This document shows, piece by piece, positions 43,656-53,578 of a DNA stretch of 64,000 nucleotides (the first letter of the stretch is position 1; every line of letters starts with the position of its first letter). The notes under the pieces are model-generated. The model searched no databases and was not told where the DNA came from. It saw only the letters and a list, made by a program, of their open reading frames with translations. A program made the position numbers and the translations under genes. The stretch is from positions 124,001-188,000 of the forward strand of contig OY769916.1 in assembly GCA_963669265.1 (NCBI GenBank), in the 5' to 3' direction. The DNA is from SZUA-547 sp963669265. GTDB taxonomy: Bacteria; Pseudomonadota; Alphaproteobacteria; Rhodobacterales; Rhodobacteraceae.

Positions 43656-45023
43656 ATGAGTTTTCGTAGACGCGCCGCCAATGTCATCCGCCGCTCCGCC
43701 AGAAAATGCGGCGCCGTGCTGGCCATGAGCGCCGCGATATCGATGGCCTCGGGTCAGGCGCTGGCGCTGACATTCATTCGCGACGCAGAAATCGAGAGCA
43801 CGCTGGCGCGGCTGACGGCGCCGGTCTTCAAAGGGGCCGGCATCAGCCAAAGCAGCGTGAATATGTACATCGTGCGGGACCAGACGCTGAATGCGTTTGT
43901 CGCGGGCGGCGCGAATATCTTCCTTTTCACCGGGCTGCTCGATCAGATCAAAACGCCTGAAGGGCTGATCTCGGTGGTCGCGCACGAAACCGGCCATATC
44001 ACTGGCAATCACCTTGCGCGGCGCAAGATCGTCTCGGAAAATCTGGCGGGCCCAGCGTTGATCGCGTCGATACTGGCCGCCGCAGGCGCCGCTGCGGCGG
44101 GGTCCGCGTCTGGCGCCGTCGGCGCGTATTCCATCGGTCAGGCGACCGCGCAACGTTCACTTTTGGCGTATTCGCGCGGCGAAGAGGCCTCGGCGGATCA
44201 GGCCGCGATCACCTATCTGGAAAGAGGCGGGATCGATCCCAGCGGCATGCTGGAGGTGCTCAACCTTCTGCGTGGTCAGGAGTTCTTCTCGACCCAGCGG
44301 CAGGATCCCTATCTTCGGTCGCACCCTTTGAGTTCGGATCGCTATAACTTTGTCAGCGAGCGCGTCGCGAAAAGTCCGTTCAAAGGCCAGAAGGTGTCGG
44401 ACGAGCTCCGTTATTGGCACGACCGCATGCGCGCCAAGCTGGCGGCGTTTCTCGATCCACCCGATCTTGTGCTGCAACGCGTGAAGGACGATCCCGGAGA
44501 GATCGCCACCCTCAGCCGCGCGGTCGCCTATCACCAGCTTCCCGATCGCACAAAGTCGATGGCGGAGGTCGACAAGCTTCTGACCATTCGGCCGAACGAT
44601 CCCTATTATCTTGAACTTGCCGGTCAGTTTCTGCTCGAAGTCGGCCGGGCGGACGAAGCAGCGGTGAAATATGGCGAGGCGTTGGCGCTGGCGCCGAACG
44701 AGACCCTGATCGCTTCGGGGTACGGACGCGCCTTACTGGCGACCGGCGACCCGGCGAATGAGAAAAAGGCTTTGAATGTGCTTGAGCAGGCGGCGGCGGC
44801 CGATCCGGCGGATTCCAGCATGCGCAGCGCCCTCGCCCAAGCCTATGCGGTCGGCGGGCAACCCGCCATGGCCTCCCTTGTAACCGCCGAGCGTTATGCC
44901 CTAGGGGGCTCCATGGAGGAGGCGAAGCGATTTGCGTCGCGCGCGCTTCCGGGGCTGCCTGAGGGCGGATCGGCCTGGCTGCGCGCGCAGGATATTCTGC
45001 GCGTCAGCAAGGATGCGAATTAG
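43656..45023 (+). CDS. M48 family metalloprotease with TPR repeats (BepA-like)
   Basis: About 455 residues. A signal sequence (about residues 15-38, ending in QALALT) directs export. The M48 domain has the zinc motif SVVAHETGHITGNHLARR (HExxH) near residue 115 and the third ligand in EEASADQAAITYL. The C-terminal part is made of TPR-like helices (LTIRPNDPYYLELAGQFLLEVGRADEAAVKYGEALAL). The layout is that of BepA/YfgC, a periplasmic protease-chaperone in outer membrane protein assembly. GAGG ten bases upstream supports ATG 43656. It is followed after 49 bases by a DsbA-like gene. Confidence 0.92.
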   Translation: MSFRRRAANVIRRSARKCGAVLAMSAAISMASGQALALTFIRDAEIESTLARLTAPVFKGAGISQSSVNMYIVRDQTLNAFVAGGANIFLFTGLLDQIKTPEGLISVVAHETGHITGNHLARRKIVSENLAGPALIASILAAAGAAAAGSASGAVGAYSIGQATAQRSLLAYSRGEEASADQAAITYLERGGIDPSGMLEVLNLLRGQEFFSTQRQDPYLRSHPLSSDRYNFVSERVAKSPFKGQKVSDELRYWHDRMRAKLAAFLDPPDLVLQRVKDDPGEIATLSRAVAYHQLPDRTKSMAEVDKLLTIRPNDPYYLELAGQFLLEVGRADEAAVKYGEALALAPNETLIASGYGRALLATGDPANEKKALNVLEQAAAADPADSSMRSALAQAYAVGGQPAMASLVTAERYALGGSMEEAKRFASRALPGLPEGGSAWLRAQDILRVSKDAN

Positions 45024-45072
45024 AACTGTGCGTGGCGATCGAGTGATCGCCGCCTCGATGAGGAGAACTAAA

Positions 45073-45858
45073 ATGCGAGCGTCTCGATTTGCGTATCTTC
45101 GGCGGTGTTCCGCCGCTCTGACCGGATTGGCTTTGCTGGTCGCGTCGCCCTTTGGAAGCGTCACGGCGCAGGAAGTGTTCAGCGCCGATGAATCCGAAGC
45201 GATCGGAGAGGAAGTCAGGCGTTACATTCTGGAACACCCGGAAATTCTCGTCGAAGCGATGCAAATCCTTGAAGAGCGCCGCCGCCTCGCCGAAGAGGAT
45301 CGCCGGCAACAGGTCTTCTCCAGCCTCTCAGACGAAATTCGCAACGACGGGTATTCGTTTGTCGGCGGCAACCCGGATGGCGACATCACGGTTGTCGAGT
45401 TCTCTGACTATCGTTGCGGCTATTGCAAACGCGCGCATCCCCATGTGAAATCGATGCTGGAGAGCCATCCCAACGTGCGCTTCGTCGTCAAGGAGTTCCC
45501 GATTCTCGGCCCCGACTCGGTTGTCGCCGCGAAGGCGGCGTTGGCCTCGCTGCAGCAGGAAGACGGCGAACTCTACCCCGCTTTCAATGACGCGTTGATG
45601 ACTCAGGGCGGCCCGCTGAACAAAAGAACGGTGCTAAGGATCGCCGAGCGCGTCGGCCTTGACGCCGATGAGCTGGAGGTCGCGATGGAGGCGCCTGAAT
45701 TGCAGGCGAATATCGACCGGACCTACGCGCTGGCTGAGCAGCTGGGCATTTCCGGCACGCCGTCCTTCATCATCGGAGATCGGGTCGTCCCCGGATATAT
45801 CGAAGGTCAGATGATGGCGCGGATCATTTCTGAACAGAGGGCCATTGCGGCGAACTGA
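45073..45858 (+). CDS. DsbA family thioredoxin-like protein, exported
   Basis: A 261-residue protein with a signal peptide (RCSAALTGLALLVASPFGSVTAQ), a helical N-terminal segment of about 80 residues (EEVRRYILEHPEILVEAMQILEE) and a DsbA-type thioredoxin fold. The redox motif is CGYC in FSDYRCGYCKRAHPHV and the cis-proline loop is SGTPSFIIGDRVVPGY. The helical N-terminal extension is the ScsC/Com1-like layout, which mediates oligomerisation in some members. It probably shuffles or forms disulfides in periplasmic proteins. GAGGAGAAC precedes the ATG. It is likely co-transcribed with the M48 protease, both envelope quality-control enzymes. Confidence 0.92.
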   Translation: MRASRFAYLRRCSAALTGLALLVASPFGSVTAQEVFSADESEAIGEEVRRYILEHPEILVEAMQILEERRRLAEEDRRQQVFSSLSDEIRNDGYSFVGGNPDGDITVVEFSDYRCGYCKRAHPHVKSMLESHPNVRFVVKEFPILGPDSVVAAKAALASLQQEDGELYPAFNDALMTQGGPLNKRTVLRIAERVGLDADELEVAMEAPELQANIDRTYALAEQLGISGTPSFIIGDRVVPGYIEGQMMARIISEQRAIAAN

Positions 45859-45978
45859 CCTCCAGTCAGAATTCAGGCTATGTCTTCTCACGGCTTCGTT
45901 CCCGAAGTATAAGCCGATTTCATTGCGTTTGCGCGGTCTGGCCGTCGCATCGCCAACAACCGCGAAGGGACTGGGGTT

Positions 45979-46488
45979 ATGGGCAAATCCTTTGATAGCG
46001 ACGTTGAGTTCATCAGCGCGCTGGCCGAATTGGTGAAAGAACAGGACCTCGCGGAAATCGAGGTCGAGCGCGAGTTCGGCGAAGACGATGAGCTTAAGGT
46101 GCGTGTGACGCGCTACTACCCGTCTCAGGGTGCCGCCGCAGCGCCTGCGCCGATCTCCGTGCCAGTGGCTGCGCCCGCAGCGCCCGCCGCGCAGGCGCCA
46201 GCCCCCGCGGCGGCCGAGCCGGAAGCGCCGGCGGCCGCAGATCCCGCGCTGCATCCGGGCGCGGTTCCCTCACCGATGGTCGGCACCGTCTATCTCTCGC
46301 CGGAACCGGGGGCGGACAATTTCGTCAAGACCGGCGACACGGTGAAAGAGGGTCAGACGCTGTTGATCGTCGAGGCCATGAAGACCATGAACCAGATCCC
46401 CTCGCCCGCCAGCGGCGTCGTGAAAGACGTTCTCGTCACGAACGAACAGCCGGTCGAGTTCGGCACGCCCCTGATGATCATCGAATAA
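45979..46488 (+). CDS. accB: Biotin carboxyl carrier protein of acetyl-CoA carboxylase
   Basis: A 169-residue BCCP. An N-terminal dimerisation-like part (VEFISALAELVKEQDLAEIEVERE) is followed by an Ala/Pro-rich linker (about residues 54-90) and the C-terminal biotinyl domain starting GAVPSPMVGTVYLSPEPGA. The biotinylated lysine is in VEAMKTMNQI near residue 135. It carries carboxybiotin between AccC and AccAD in fatty acid synthesis. accC follows after 21 bases, the usual pair. Confidence 0.96.
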   Translation: MGKSFDSDVEFISALAELVKEQDLAEIEVEREFGEDDELKVRVTRYYPSQGAAAAPAPISVPVAAPAAPAAQAPAPAAAEPEAPAAADPALHPGAVPSPMVGTVYLSPEPGADNFVKTGDTVKEGQTLLIVEAMKTMNQIPSPASGVVKDVLVTNEQPVEFGTPLMIIE

Positions 46489-46509
46489 GCGCAGGGCGGG
46501 ATCAGCCAG

Positions 46510-47850
<1,341 letters not shown>

Positions 47851-47972
47851 TCCGCCGTCTCTGTCGCTGCTTGCGCTGAGCCTGTCCGGCGGGATTGGCG
47901 CCGCGACCGACTTGATCTACACTTTTGATAGGGCGAATTGCGCCCCCCAGAGGTAGAGCGCGTACATATTTC

Positions 47973-48629
47973 ATGTCTCGTCGTCAGGACGATTTTGAGC
48001 TCACGCCGCACTTGATCCTGCGGGCCTATGCCGCTGGCGTATTCCCTATGGCCGACAGCGCCGAGGCGACCAGCGTCTTCTGGGTCGACCCAAAGACGCG
48101 CGGCGTGCTGGATCTGGACGCGCTTCACATCCCTCGCTCTCTGAAGAAACGGGTTCTGAAGGGCGGATTCCGCGTCACCCATGATCAGGATTTCAAGGGC
48201 GCGGTCGCAGGTTGCGCAGGGCGCGAGTCGACATGGATCAACGCAGAGATCCGCCAGCTTTTCGCCGAACTCCACGAGCTTGGCTTCGCCCATTCCGTCG
48301 AAGTCTGGCAAGAGGATGAGCTGGTCGGCGGGCTCTACGGCGTGCGGCTCGGCTCCGCCTTTTTCGGTGAAAGCATGTTCAGCAGCGTCTCAGACGCGTC
48401 GAAAGTCGCGCTGGTGCATTTGGTCGCCCGGCTGAAATTCGGCGGGTTTACACTGCTCGATACTCAGTTCGTCACCGAGCACCTGTCCCGTCTGGGGGCG
48501 ACGGAAATCTCCCGCAAGGCGTATCACCGGCAGTTGGCGTTCGCGCTCGACCGGATCGGCGATTTTCACGCCATGCCTGACGATACGCCTCCTCAGGAGG
48601 TTTTGCAGCTCTGCAGCCAGACGTCATAG
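47973..48629 (+). CDS. aat: Leucyl/phenylalanyl-tRNA-protein transferase
   Basis: Aat adds Leu or Phe from aminoacyl-tRNA to proteins with N-terminal Arg or Lys, feeding them to ClpAP. The protein is 218 residues from ATG 47973. LTPHLILRAYAAGVFPMADS, the VFWVDPKTRGVLDLDALHIPRSLKK stretch, STWINAEIRQLFAELHELGFAHSVEVW and GVRLGSAFFGESMFSS are all family signatures; LLDTQFVTEHLSRLGATEISR ends the domain. Its 3' end overlaps the DUF2155 gene on the other strand by 37 bases. Confidence 0.96.
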   Translation: MSRRQDDFELTPHLILRAYAAGVFPMADSAEATSVFWVDPKTRGVLDLDALHIPRSLKKRVLKGGFRVTHDQDFKGAVAGCAGRESTWINAEIRQLFAELHELGFAHSVEVWQEDELVGGLYGVRLGSAFFGESMFSSVSDASKVALVHLVARLKFGGFTLLDTQFVTEHLSRLGATEISRKAYHRQLAFALDRIGDFHAMPDDTPPQEVLQLCSQTS

Positions 48630-49027
48630 CGCGGATGGTCAAGCGCGGAGAGCGCTGGGCTGGATGCGAACATCCAGCCTGAGAAGATCAGATCAAGTCC
48701 CTCCGGCCGACCGCCGTCAAAGATTTGCAGGAACACCGCGTGTTCTGCGCCGCGCATCTGGCAGGATTCGACGGCGATGCGAAGACGCTCGAACGCCGAG
48801 TCTTCGCCCGTGGCGGCGTCAAATTCGACGATTTCGCCGGTCAGCTTGTCGAGGCCCCGCAAGGTCGCCGCGTCCGCTGTCTGAATGGGCGTCAGAGCTT
48901 CAATCTCTGACTCCTCGACCTCCTCGATCGCCTCAACCTCCACATTGGCGGCGGCGTCGCTTTGCTGCGCGACGGTTGGCGAGAACGCCAATGCGAACAG
49001 GATCAGAAAGGCGGAAAAACGGGTCAT
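48593..49027 (-). CDS. DUF2155 family exported protein
   Basis: A 144-residue protein with a signal peptide (SAFLILFALAFSPTVAQQ), an acidic region rich in Glu (EVEAIEEVEESEIEA) and a C-terminal domain with GEIVEFDAATGED, RIAVESCQMRG and IFSGWMFASSPALSALDHPRYDVWLQSC, the pattern of the alphaproteobacterial DUF2155 family, which has a pair of conserved cysteines. Function unknown. The ATG at 49027 overlaps the preceding methyltransferase stop (ATGA), and the 3' end overlaps aat tail to tail. A neighbouring position to aat is common for this family. Confidence 0.88.
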   Translation of the reverse strand: MTRFSAFLILFALAFSPTVAQQSDAAANVEVEAIEEVEESEIEALTPIQTADAATLRGLDKLTGEIVEFDAATGEDSAFERLRIAVESCQMRGAEHAVFLQIFDGGRPEGLDLIFSGWMFASSPALSALDHPRYDVWLQSCKTS

Positions 49028-49788
49028 GTCGGGGTTCCTGCAAGCGTCGCCGAAAGTCTGAGTCGAGAATAGTCCGCCGTCCACTGGCCGGATTCGTCAC
49101 GCAACGCCGGTGCGAGCAAACGCGCCGCCTTCTCTCTCGCGGCAACCTGGCTTTCTGATGGCAACATGGCGAGCGCGGGCGCAGCCAGTGTCTCCAGCCA
49201 TTGCGTCATGTCTGAGCCGATGGGCGTAGGACGGGGGATCAACTCGATCCGCTCGACCGACAGTCCAGCTCTTGCGCATACAGCGGCGTATTCGTCCGGC
49301 GTCGGAAAATACCAGACGTCCTTGAGATCGGTCTCTATGCCGTAGTCGCTCGCCAGCACTGCGGTCAACGCGGTCCGAATTGCGGCGACATTGCCGAACC
49401 CGCCGAACTCGGCGACAAACCGCCCGCCCGGCCTCAGCGCACGTACGACGCCAGCGGCGACCGCCTCCGCGCGCGGAGCCCAATGTAGGGCGGCGTTGGT
49501 GAACACGGCGTCAAATTCCGCATCGAAAGACAAACTCATCGCATCGCCGATGCGCGCGTCCACGCCTCGTTTTAGAGCGGCGGCCACCATGTCGGTTGAT
49601 GAATCTATGCCGACGACGACGGAACCTGCGGCCACAATCTCCGCCGTCAGGGCGCCGTCCCCACAGCCGAGATCCAGAATGCGTTCACCAGCGCGTGGAT
49701 TCAGCCAGGCCAGAACGTCTCCGCCAAGATCCGAGACGAACCGGGCGTTCTTCTCGTAGAGGTCGGCGCTCCACATCTCATGGCCCAT
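49024..49788 (-). CDS. Class I SAM-dependent methyltransferase
   Basis: About 254 residues with the Rossmann-type methyltransferase core: ERILDLGCGDGALTAEI (motif I), VVGIDSSTDMVAAA (motif II acidic residue), FDAVFTNAALHWAP (motif IV) and VRALRPGGRFVAEFGG (motif VI). The sequence resembles the trans-aconitate methyltransferase-like Methyltransf_11 group, but the substrate cannot be read. The start at 49788 is one of three close ATGs (also 49776). It lies between mlaD and DUF2155 in a tightly packed minus-strand run, coupled to DUF2155 by an ATGA overlap. Confidence 0.88.
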   Translation of the reverse strand: MGHEMWSADLYEKNARFVSDLGGDVLAWLNPRAGERILDLGCGDGALTAEIVAAGSVVVGIDSSTDMVAAALKRGVDARIGDAMSLSFDAEFDAVFTNAALHWAPRAEAVAAGVVRALRPGGRFVAEFGGFGNVAAIRTALTAVLASDYGIETDLKDVWYFPTPDEYAAVCARAGLSVERIELIPRPTPIGSDMTQWLETLAAPALAMLPSESQVAAREKAARLLAPALRDESGQWTADYSRLRLSATLAGTPT

Positions 49789-49792
49789 GGGC

Positions 49793-50245
49793 TCAGCCAC
49801 CGCCCGAGATCGCCTTGCCCACCAGATCAAGAATGTCGATTGAACCTTGTGTGTAAGTCAGGTTGTCGCCCGCCACCAGCATCTCATCCGCCGCGCCCGG
49901 CTCGATGGAGACAAAGGCGCCGCCGAGCAGGCCTTCTGAGGCGATTCTGGCGGAGGAATCCGTCGGGATTTCGACATCATTGCGGATCGAGAACGCGACC
50001 TTGGCGTTGTAGGTCTGCGGATCCAGCGTCAGCGATGTCACGGTGCCGATCTTGATGCCCGAGATCCGAACATCCCCGCCGATGGTCAGGCCATCCGCCT
50101 TGCGAAACGCGGCCGACACTTCGTACTCGCCGCTGCCGACGGCGACATCCGTCCCTTGCGCGGTATAGGCGACAAAGCCGATCGCCGTGGCGAGCACCAG
50201 CGCGCCGACCAGAGTCTCAGCGACATTTCCAGTAGCAGTTGTCAT
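49793..50245 (-). CDS. mlaD: Outer membrane lipid asymmetry protein MlaD
   Basis: A 150-residue MCE-domain protein. One N-terminal membrane helix (AETLVGALVLATAIGFVAYTA) anchors it in the inner membrane, followed by a single MCE domain: YEVSAAFRKADGLTIGGDVRISGIKIGTV, then PQTYNAKVAFSIRNDVEIPTDSSARIASEGLLGGAFVSIEPG. The tail SIDILDLVGKAISGG matches the MlaD C terminus. It belongs to the retrograde phospholipid transport system. Partner genes mlaE, mlaF and mlaB are not in the window, so the system is split, as is usual in alphaproteobacteria. Confidence 0.94.
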   Translation of the reverse strand: MTTATGNVAETLVGALVLATAIGFVAYTAQGTDVAVGSGEYEVSAAFRKADGLTIGGDVRISGIKIGTVTSLTLDPQTYNAKVAFSIRNDVEIPTDSSARIASEGLLGGAFVSIEPGAADEMLVAGDNLTYTQGSIDILDLVGKAISGGG

Positions 50246-50255
50246 TTTTGAATTC

Positions 50256-50633
50256 TCAGTCGCCCGGGGTCCACGCTTCGTAATCGCCGACCACCCGTGG
50301 TCTCGTCGAGGGGGTCACCACGCTGCCCGGAGGATGATAGGCGTCCGCGGTCCCCGTCATGTTTGGGGTGTGATCCCGCTCCCATGTCTTACGGGGAAGC
50401 GGCGCATCAGTCGGCGCCTCGTCGAATGTATGGTGCAGCCAGCCATGCCAGTCGGGCGAGACACTGGACGCCTCGGATTCGCCGTTGAAGATCACCCAGC
50501 GGCGGGAATCATCCGCATTGCGGTAATAGACGTTGCCGGCCTCGTCCTCGCCAACCCTGCGCCCGTTGCGCGAGGTGAAGAGCCGAGTGCCGATGGTGTC
50601 GCCATTCCACCACGTGAAGATCTGCTTGAGCAT
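50256..50633 (-). CDS. NADH:ubiquinone oxidoreductase NDUFA12-type accessory subunit
   Basis: A 125-residue protein of the NDUFA12/B17.2 family, one of the few mitochondrial complex I accessory subunits with alphaproteobacterial homologues. The start MLKQIFTWWNGDTIGTRLFT, GEDEAGNVYYRN, RRWVIFNGESEASSVSPDWHGWLHH and the terminal RPRVVGDYEAWTPGD are characteristic. It sits at the hydrophilic/membrane arm junction of complex I. The nuo operon is not in the window. It precedes mlaD by ten bases. Confidence 0.95.
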   Translation of the reverse strand: MLKQIFTWWNGDTIGTRLFTSRNGRRVGEDEAGNVYYRNADDSRRWVIFNGESEASSVSPDWHGWLHHTFDEAPTDAPLPRKTWERDHTPNMTGTADAYHPPGSVVTPSTRPRVVGDYEAWTPGD

Positions 50634-50726
50634 GTTTCCGCCAATCCGTTGGATTTGAACGCCGACTATAGGGCCTGAGAGCGGATACAGTCCAGTCCCT
50701 GCGCCGGTCGCACAGCGGCGGTCTCG

Positions 50727-51857
50727 TCAGAGAGGCGGTATGTCGCCCTCCTCCTTGGCGCGATGAAAATCGGCGACGAACTCGTCGAGCGAGCGAGCGG
50801 ATATAGCGAGCCGAAGCCCCCGCATAAGTTCTTGATAATAATGAAGGTTGTGCCAAGTCAGAAGCGTCGCGCTGATCATCTCCTGCGCTTTAAAGACGTG
50901 ATGTAAGTAAGCGCGGCTATATTTCTGGCATGTCGGACAGGCGCAATCGTGATCCAGCGGGCGCGGATCCTCCTGATGGCGGGCGTTCTTCAGGTTCAAA
51001 ACGCCGCGCCGGGTGAAAGCCTGCGCCGTCCGACCCGAACGTGTCGGCAGCACGCAATCGAACATATCGACGCCGCGCTGGACAGCTCCGACGATATCGT
51101 CCGGCTTGCCCACCCCCATAAGGTATCTGGGTTTGTCTGCAGGAAGCATACCGGGCGCATAGTCGAGCACCTCGAACATCGCCTCCTGCCCTTCGCCGAC
51201 GGCGAGTCCGCCGAGCGCATAGCCATCAAAGCCGATCCCGCGAAGCGCCTCCGACGATTCCTCGCGAAGATCCCGATAAAGGTTGCCCTGTTGGATGCCG
51301 AACAGGGCGTAACCCGGACGGTCGCCAAACGCCGCCTTCGATCGCTCGGCCCAGCGCATGGAGAGGCGCATGGAGTCGGCCGCCGCGCCCTCCTCCGCCG
51401 GATGCGGCGTGCATTCGTCGAACGCCATGACGATGTTCGAACCCAACAGGCGCTGAATTTCCATCGAACGCTCTGGCGTCAGCATATGTGTCGAGCCGTC
51501 AATATGGCTCTGAAACTTGACGCCCTCCTCCGTCAGCTTGCGCAGTTGAGACAGGCTCATAACCTGATAGCCGCCCGAATCCGTCAGGATGGGCCGATCC
51601 CAATTCATGAATTTGTGCAGCCCGCCAAGCTTCGCCACCCGCTCCGCCCCCGGACGCAGCATCAGGTGATAGGTGTTGCCCAGCAGAATATCCGCACCCG
51701 TCTCACGAACATTTTCCGGCAGCATCGCCTTGACCGTCGCCGCTGTACCCACCGGCATAAAGGCGGGCGTGCGGATTTCCCCACGCGGCGTCTGAACGAC
51801 GCCGGTTCGCGCATGGCCGTCGATCCCATGCACGGCGAAGCTGAATCCCGCGCTCAT
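50727..51857 (-). CDS. tgt: Queuine tRNA-ribosyltransferase
   Basis: Tgt exchanges guanine 34 for preQ1 in tRNAs with GUN anticodons, in queuosine synthesis. The protein is about 376 residues. TRGEIRTPAFMPVGTAATVKA opens the TIM barrel, the catalytic aspartate region LTDSGGYQVMSLS is near residue 95, and IVMAFDECTPHPA and GLAVGEGQEAMF follow. The zinc site is CACPTCQKYSRAYLHHVFKA with three cysteines and a histidine near residue 310. GGAG upstream of ATG 51857 supports this start over an ATG 12 bases earlier. No other queuosine genes are visible nearby. Confidence 0.97.
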   Translation of the reverse strand: MSAGFSFAVHGIDGHARTGVVQTPRGEIRTPAFMPVGTAATVKAMLPENVRETGADILLGNTYHLMLRPGAERVAKLGGLHKFMNWDRPILTDSGGYQVMSLSQLRKLTEEGVKFQSHIDGSTHMLTPERSMEIQRLLGSNIVMAFDECTPHPAEEGAAADSMRLSMRWAERSKAAFGDRPGYALFGIQQGNLYRDLREESSEALRGIGFDGYALGGLAVGEGQEAMFEVLDYAPGMLPADKPRYLMGVGKPDDIVGAVQRGVDMFDCVLPTRSGRTAQAFTRRGVLNLKNARHQEDPRPLDHDCACPTCQKYSRAYLHHVFKAQEMISATLLTWHNLHYYQELMRGLRLAISARSLDEFVADFHRAKEEGDIPPL

Positions 51858-51964
51858 CCTGAGCTCCAATCATTTAATTGACGCATTCTCGTCGCAGACA
51901 CATTGCGTGGTCGCGAAACGGGTCTAGAGTTCGGCCATACCCCAAAACTCAAAAGGAGGACAGA

Positions 51965-53176
51965 ATGTCGAAGTGGATTTACGTCGCTGCAATGAGCGCG
52001 GCGGCGCTTGTCACTGGCGCCGCCCATGCGGAAACGACGCTCGGCCCGCGTCCGTTGTTTCTCGTTGACGCGATGGACGACGGCGCGCTGAAAGACAAAC
52101 TGAAATCCTGCGCTGGAGACGAGATGACGCCGCGGCTCTTTTCCATCGGTCATCGCGGCGCGCCCCTGATGTTTCCGGAGCATACGGTGGAATCCAACAC
52201 CGCCGCCGCCAGAATGGGCGCCGGCATTCTGGAATGCGATGTGACCTTCACGAAGGACAAGGAACTGGTCTGCCGCCACGCCCAGAACGATTTGCACACC
52301 ACGACCGATATTTTGGCGGTTGATCTAGCGGCCACCTGCAAGACACCCTTCGCACCGGCGTCCGGTGATCAGGACGCCAACGCGGAATGCCGCACGTCCG
52401 AGATCACTCTTGCTGAATACCGTACGCTGAACGGCAAGATGGACGCCGCCGACAGTTCCGCGACCACGCTTGAGGACTATATGAACGGCACCGCGGCGTG
52501 GCGAACGGATCTTTACGGCGAGCATCAGGGCACGCTGATGACCCATGCGGAGAGCATCGAACTCTTCAAGTCGCTTGGCGCCAAGTTCACGCCGGAGCTT
52601 AAAAGCCCGGCCGTGGAGATGCCGTTCGACGGCTTCAGTCAGGAAGACTACGCTCAGAAACTCATCGACGAGTACAAGGCGGCGGGCGTGCCGGCGTCTG
52701 ATGTTTGGGCGCAGTCCTTCAATCTTGAAGACGTCCTCTACTGGATCAAGGCCGAGCCTGAGTTTGGCGCGCAGGCGGTCTTTCTCGACGGGCGCTACGA
52801 CGATGAGCGCTTCGACCCCATGAAGCCTGACTCGTTTTCGCCCACCATGGCGGAACTGAAGGAGATGGGCGTCAACTATATCGCGCCGCCCATGTGGGTC
52901 TTGGTGACGTTGGAGGATGGCAGGATCGCACCGTCCGCCTATGCGAAGGCGGCCAAGGCGGCGGATATCAACATCATTACATGGACCCTGGAACGCTCCG
53001 GTCCGCTGAAGTCCGGCGGCGGATGGTACTACAAGAGCATCACCGATGCGATCTCCGGCGACGGCCAAATGTATGAGTTGCTGGACGTTCTAGCGCTAGA
53101 CGTTGGCGTAAAGGGCGTGTTCTCAGACTGGCCAGCGACTGTCACCTATTATGCGAACTGCGTGGATTTGAACTGA
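51965..53176 (+). CDS. Glycerophosphodiester phosphodiesterase, exported
   Basis: A 403-residue periplasmic GDPD. The signal peptide is SKWIYVAAMSAAALVTGAAHA. The catalytic HRGAP is in FSIGHRGAPLMFPEHTVES near residue 60, with metal ligands in GILECDVTFTKDKELVCRH (E and D) and a second histidine region (RHAQNDLHTTT). The family hydrolyses glycerophosphodiesters to sn-glycerol 3-phosphate and an alcohol. The ATG is fixed by AGGAGG at 51953-51958. Downstream, after 400 bases, come a LicD-type transferase and a cytidylyltransferase that could use glycerol 3-phosphate; the functional link is inference. Confidence 0.92.
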   Translation: MSKWIYVAAMSAAALVTGAAHAETTLGPRPLFLVDAMDDGALKDKLKSCAGDEMTPRLFSIGHRGAPLMFPEHTVESNTAAARMGAGILECDVTFTKDKELVCRHAQNDLHTTTDILAVDLAATCKTPFAPASGDQDANAECRTSEITLAEYRTLNGKMDAADSSATTLEDYMNGTAAWRTDLYGEHQGTLMTHAESIELFKSLGAKFTPELKSPAVEMPFDGFSQEDYAQKLIDEYKAAGVPASDVWAQSFNLEDVLYWIKAEPEFGAQAVFLDGRYDDERFDPMKPDSFSPTMAELKEMGVNYIAPPMWVLVTLEDGRIAPSAYAKAAKAADINIITWTLERSGPLKSGGGWYYKSITDAISGDGQMYELLDVLALDVGVKGVFSDWPATVTYYANCVDLN

Positions 53177-53578
53177 GTTCTTGTGAGATGTATCACGAGC
53201 TTGGGCCGCCTCGCCTCCACTTGGCGGTCCACCCAATTCGTTGTCGCTCTGAAGAGAATACGCCTTTCCATATTGCCGTCACTTGTCACTATTATGATTG
53301 GGCGGATACGCCGCCGATACTCTTGAAGTGTGTCGAACGACTGTAGATTTTCCGCAACGCAGCAAACTCAATAATGACTCTCCGTATATTGAAGCGCAGG
53401 CATTTGAACGATATGACGCGCCGCGATCCGGCGAAAACGCTTTTTCGGAAAGGGTTTTCCTGCAAGATAGAATTGCAACAGACAGTATCCAGGAAAAGTC
53501 TCGTGTTTCATTGTACGGCCATCAGGCTCATACTGCCAGTAACTAGGACAAAATACACCCTAGGGTAAGTAATTAAGT
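53177..53578 (+). other. AT-richer intergenic stretch without a supported gene
   Basis: About 400 bases between the GDPD gene and the LicD-type gene. Base composition is clearly less GC-rich than the surrounding genes. A short frame at 53298-53546 could encode 82 residues but has no ribosome site and no recognisable domain, so I do not call it. An imperfect hairpin (GGGCCGCC/GGCGGTCC, about 53202-53230) may end the GDPD transcript but lacks a T-run. No att-like repeat or insertion-sequence end was seen. Confidence 0.5.

Noticed and set aside
53298..53546. An 82-residue frame in the AT-richer gap
   Set aside because: No ribosome site, no domain, and another overlapping frame is equally open; insufficient evidence.
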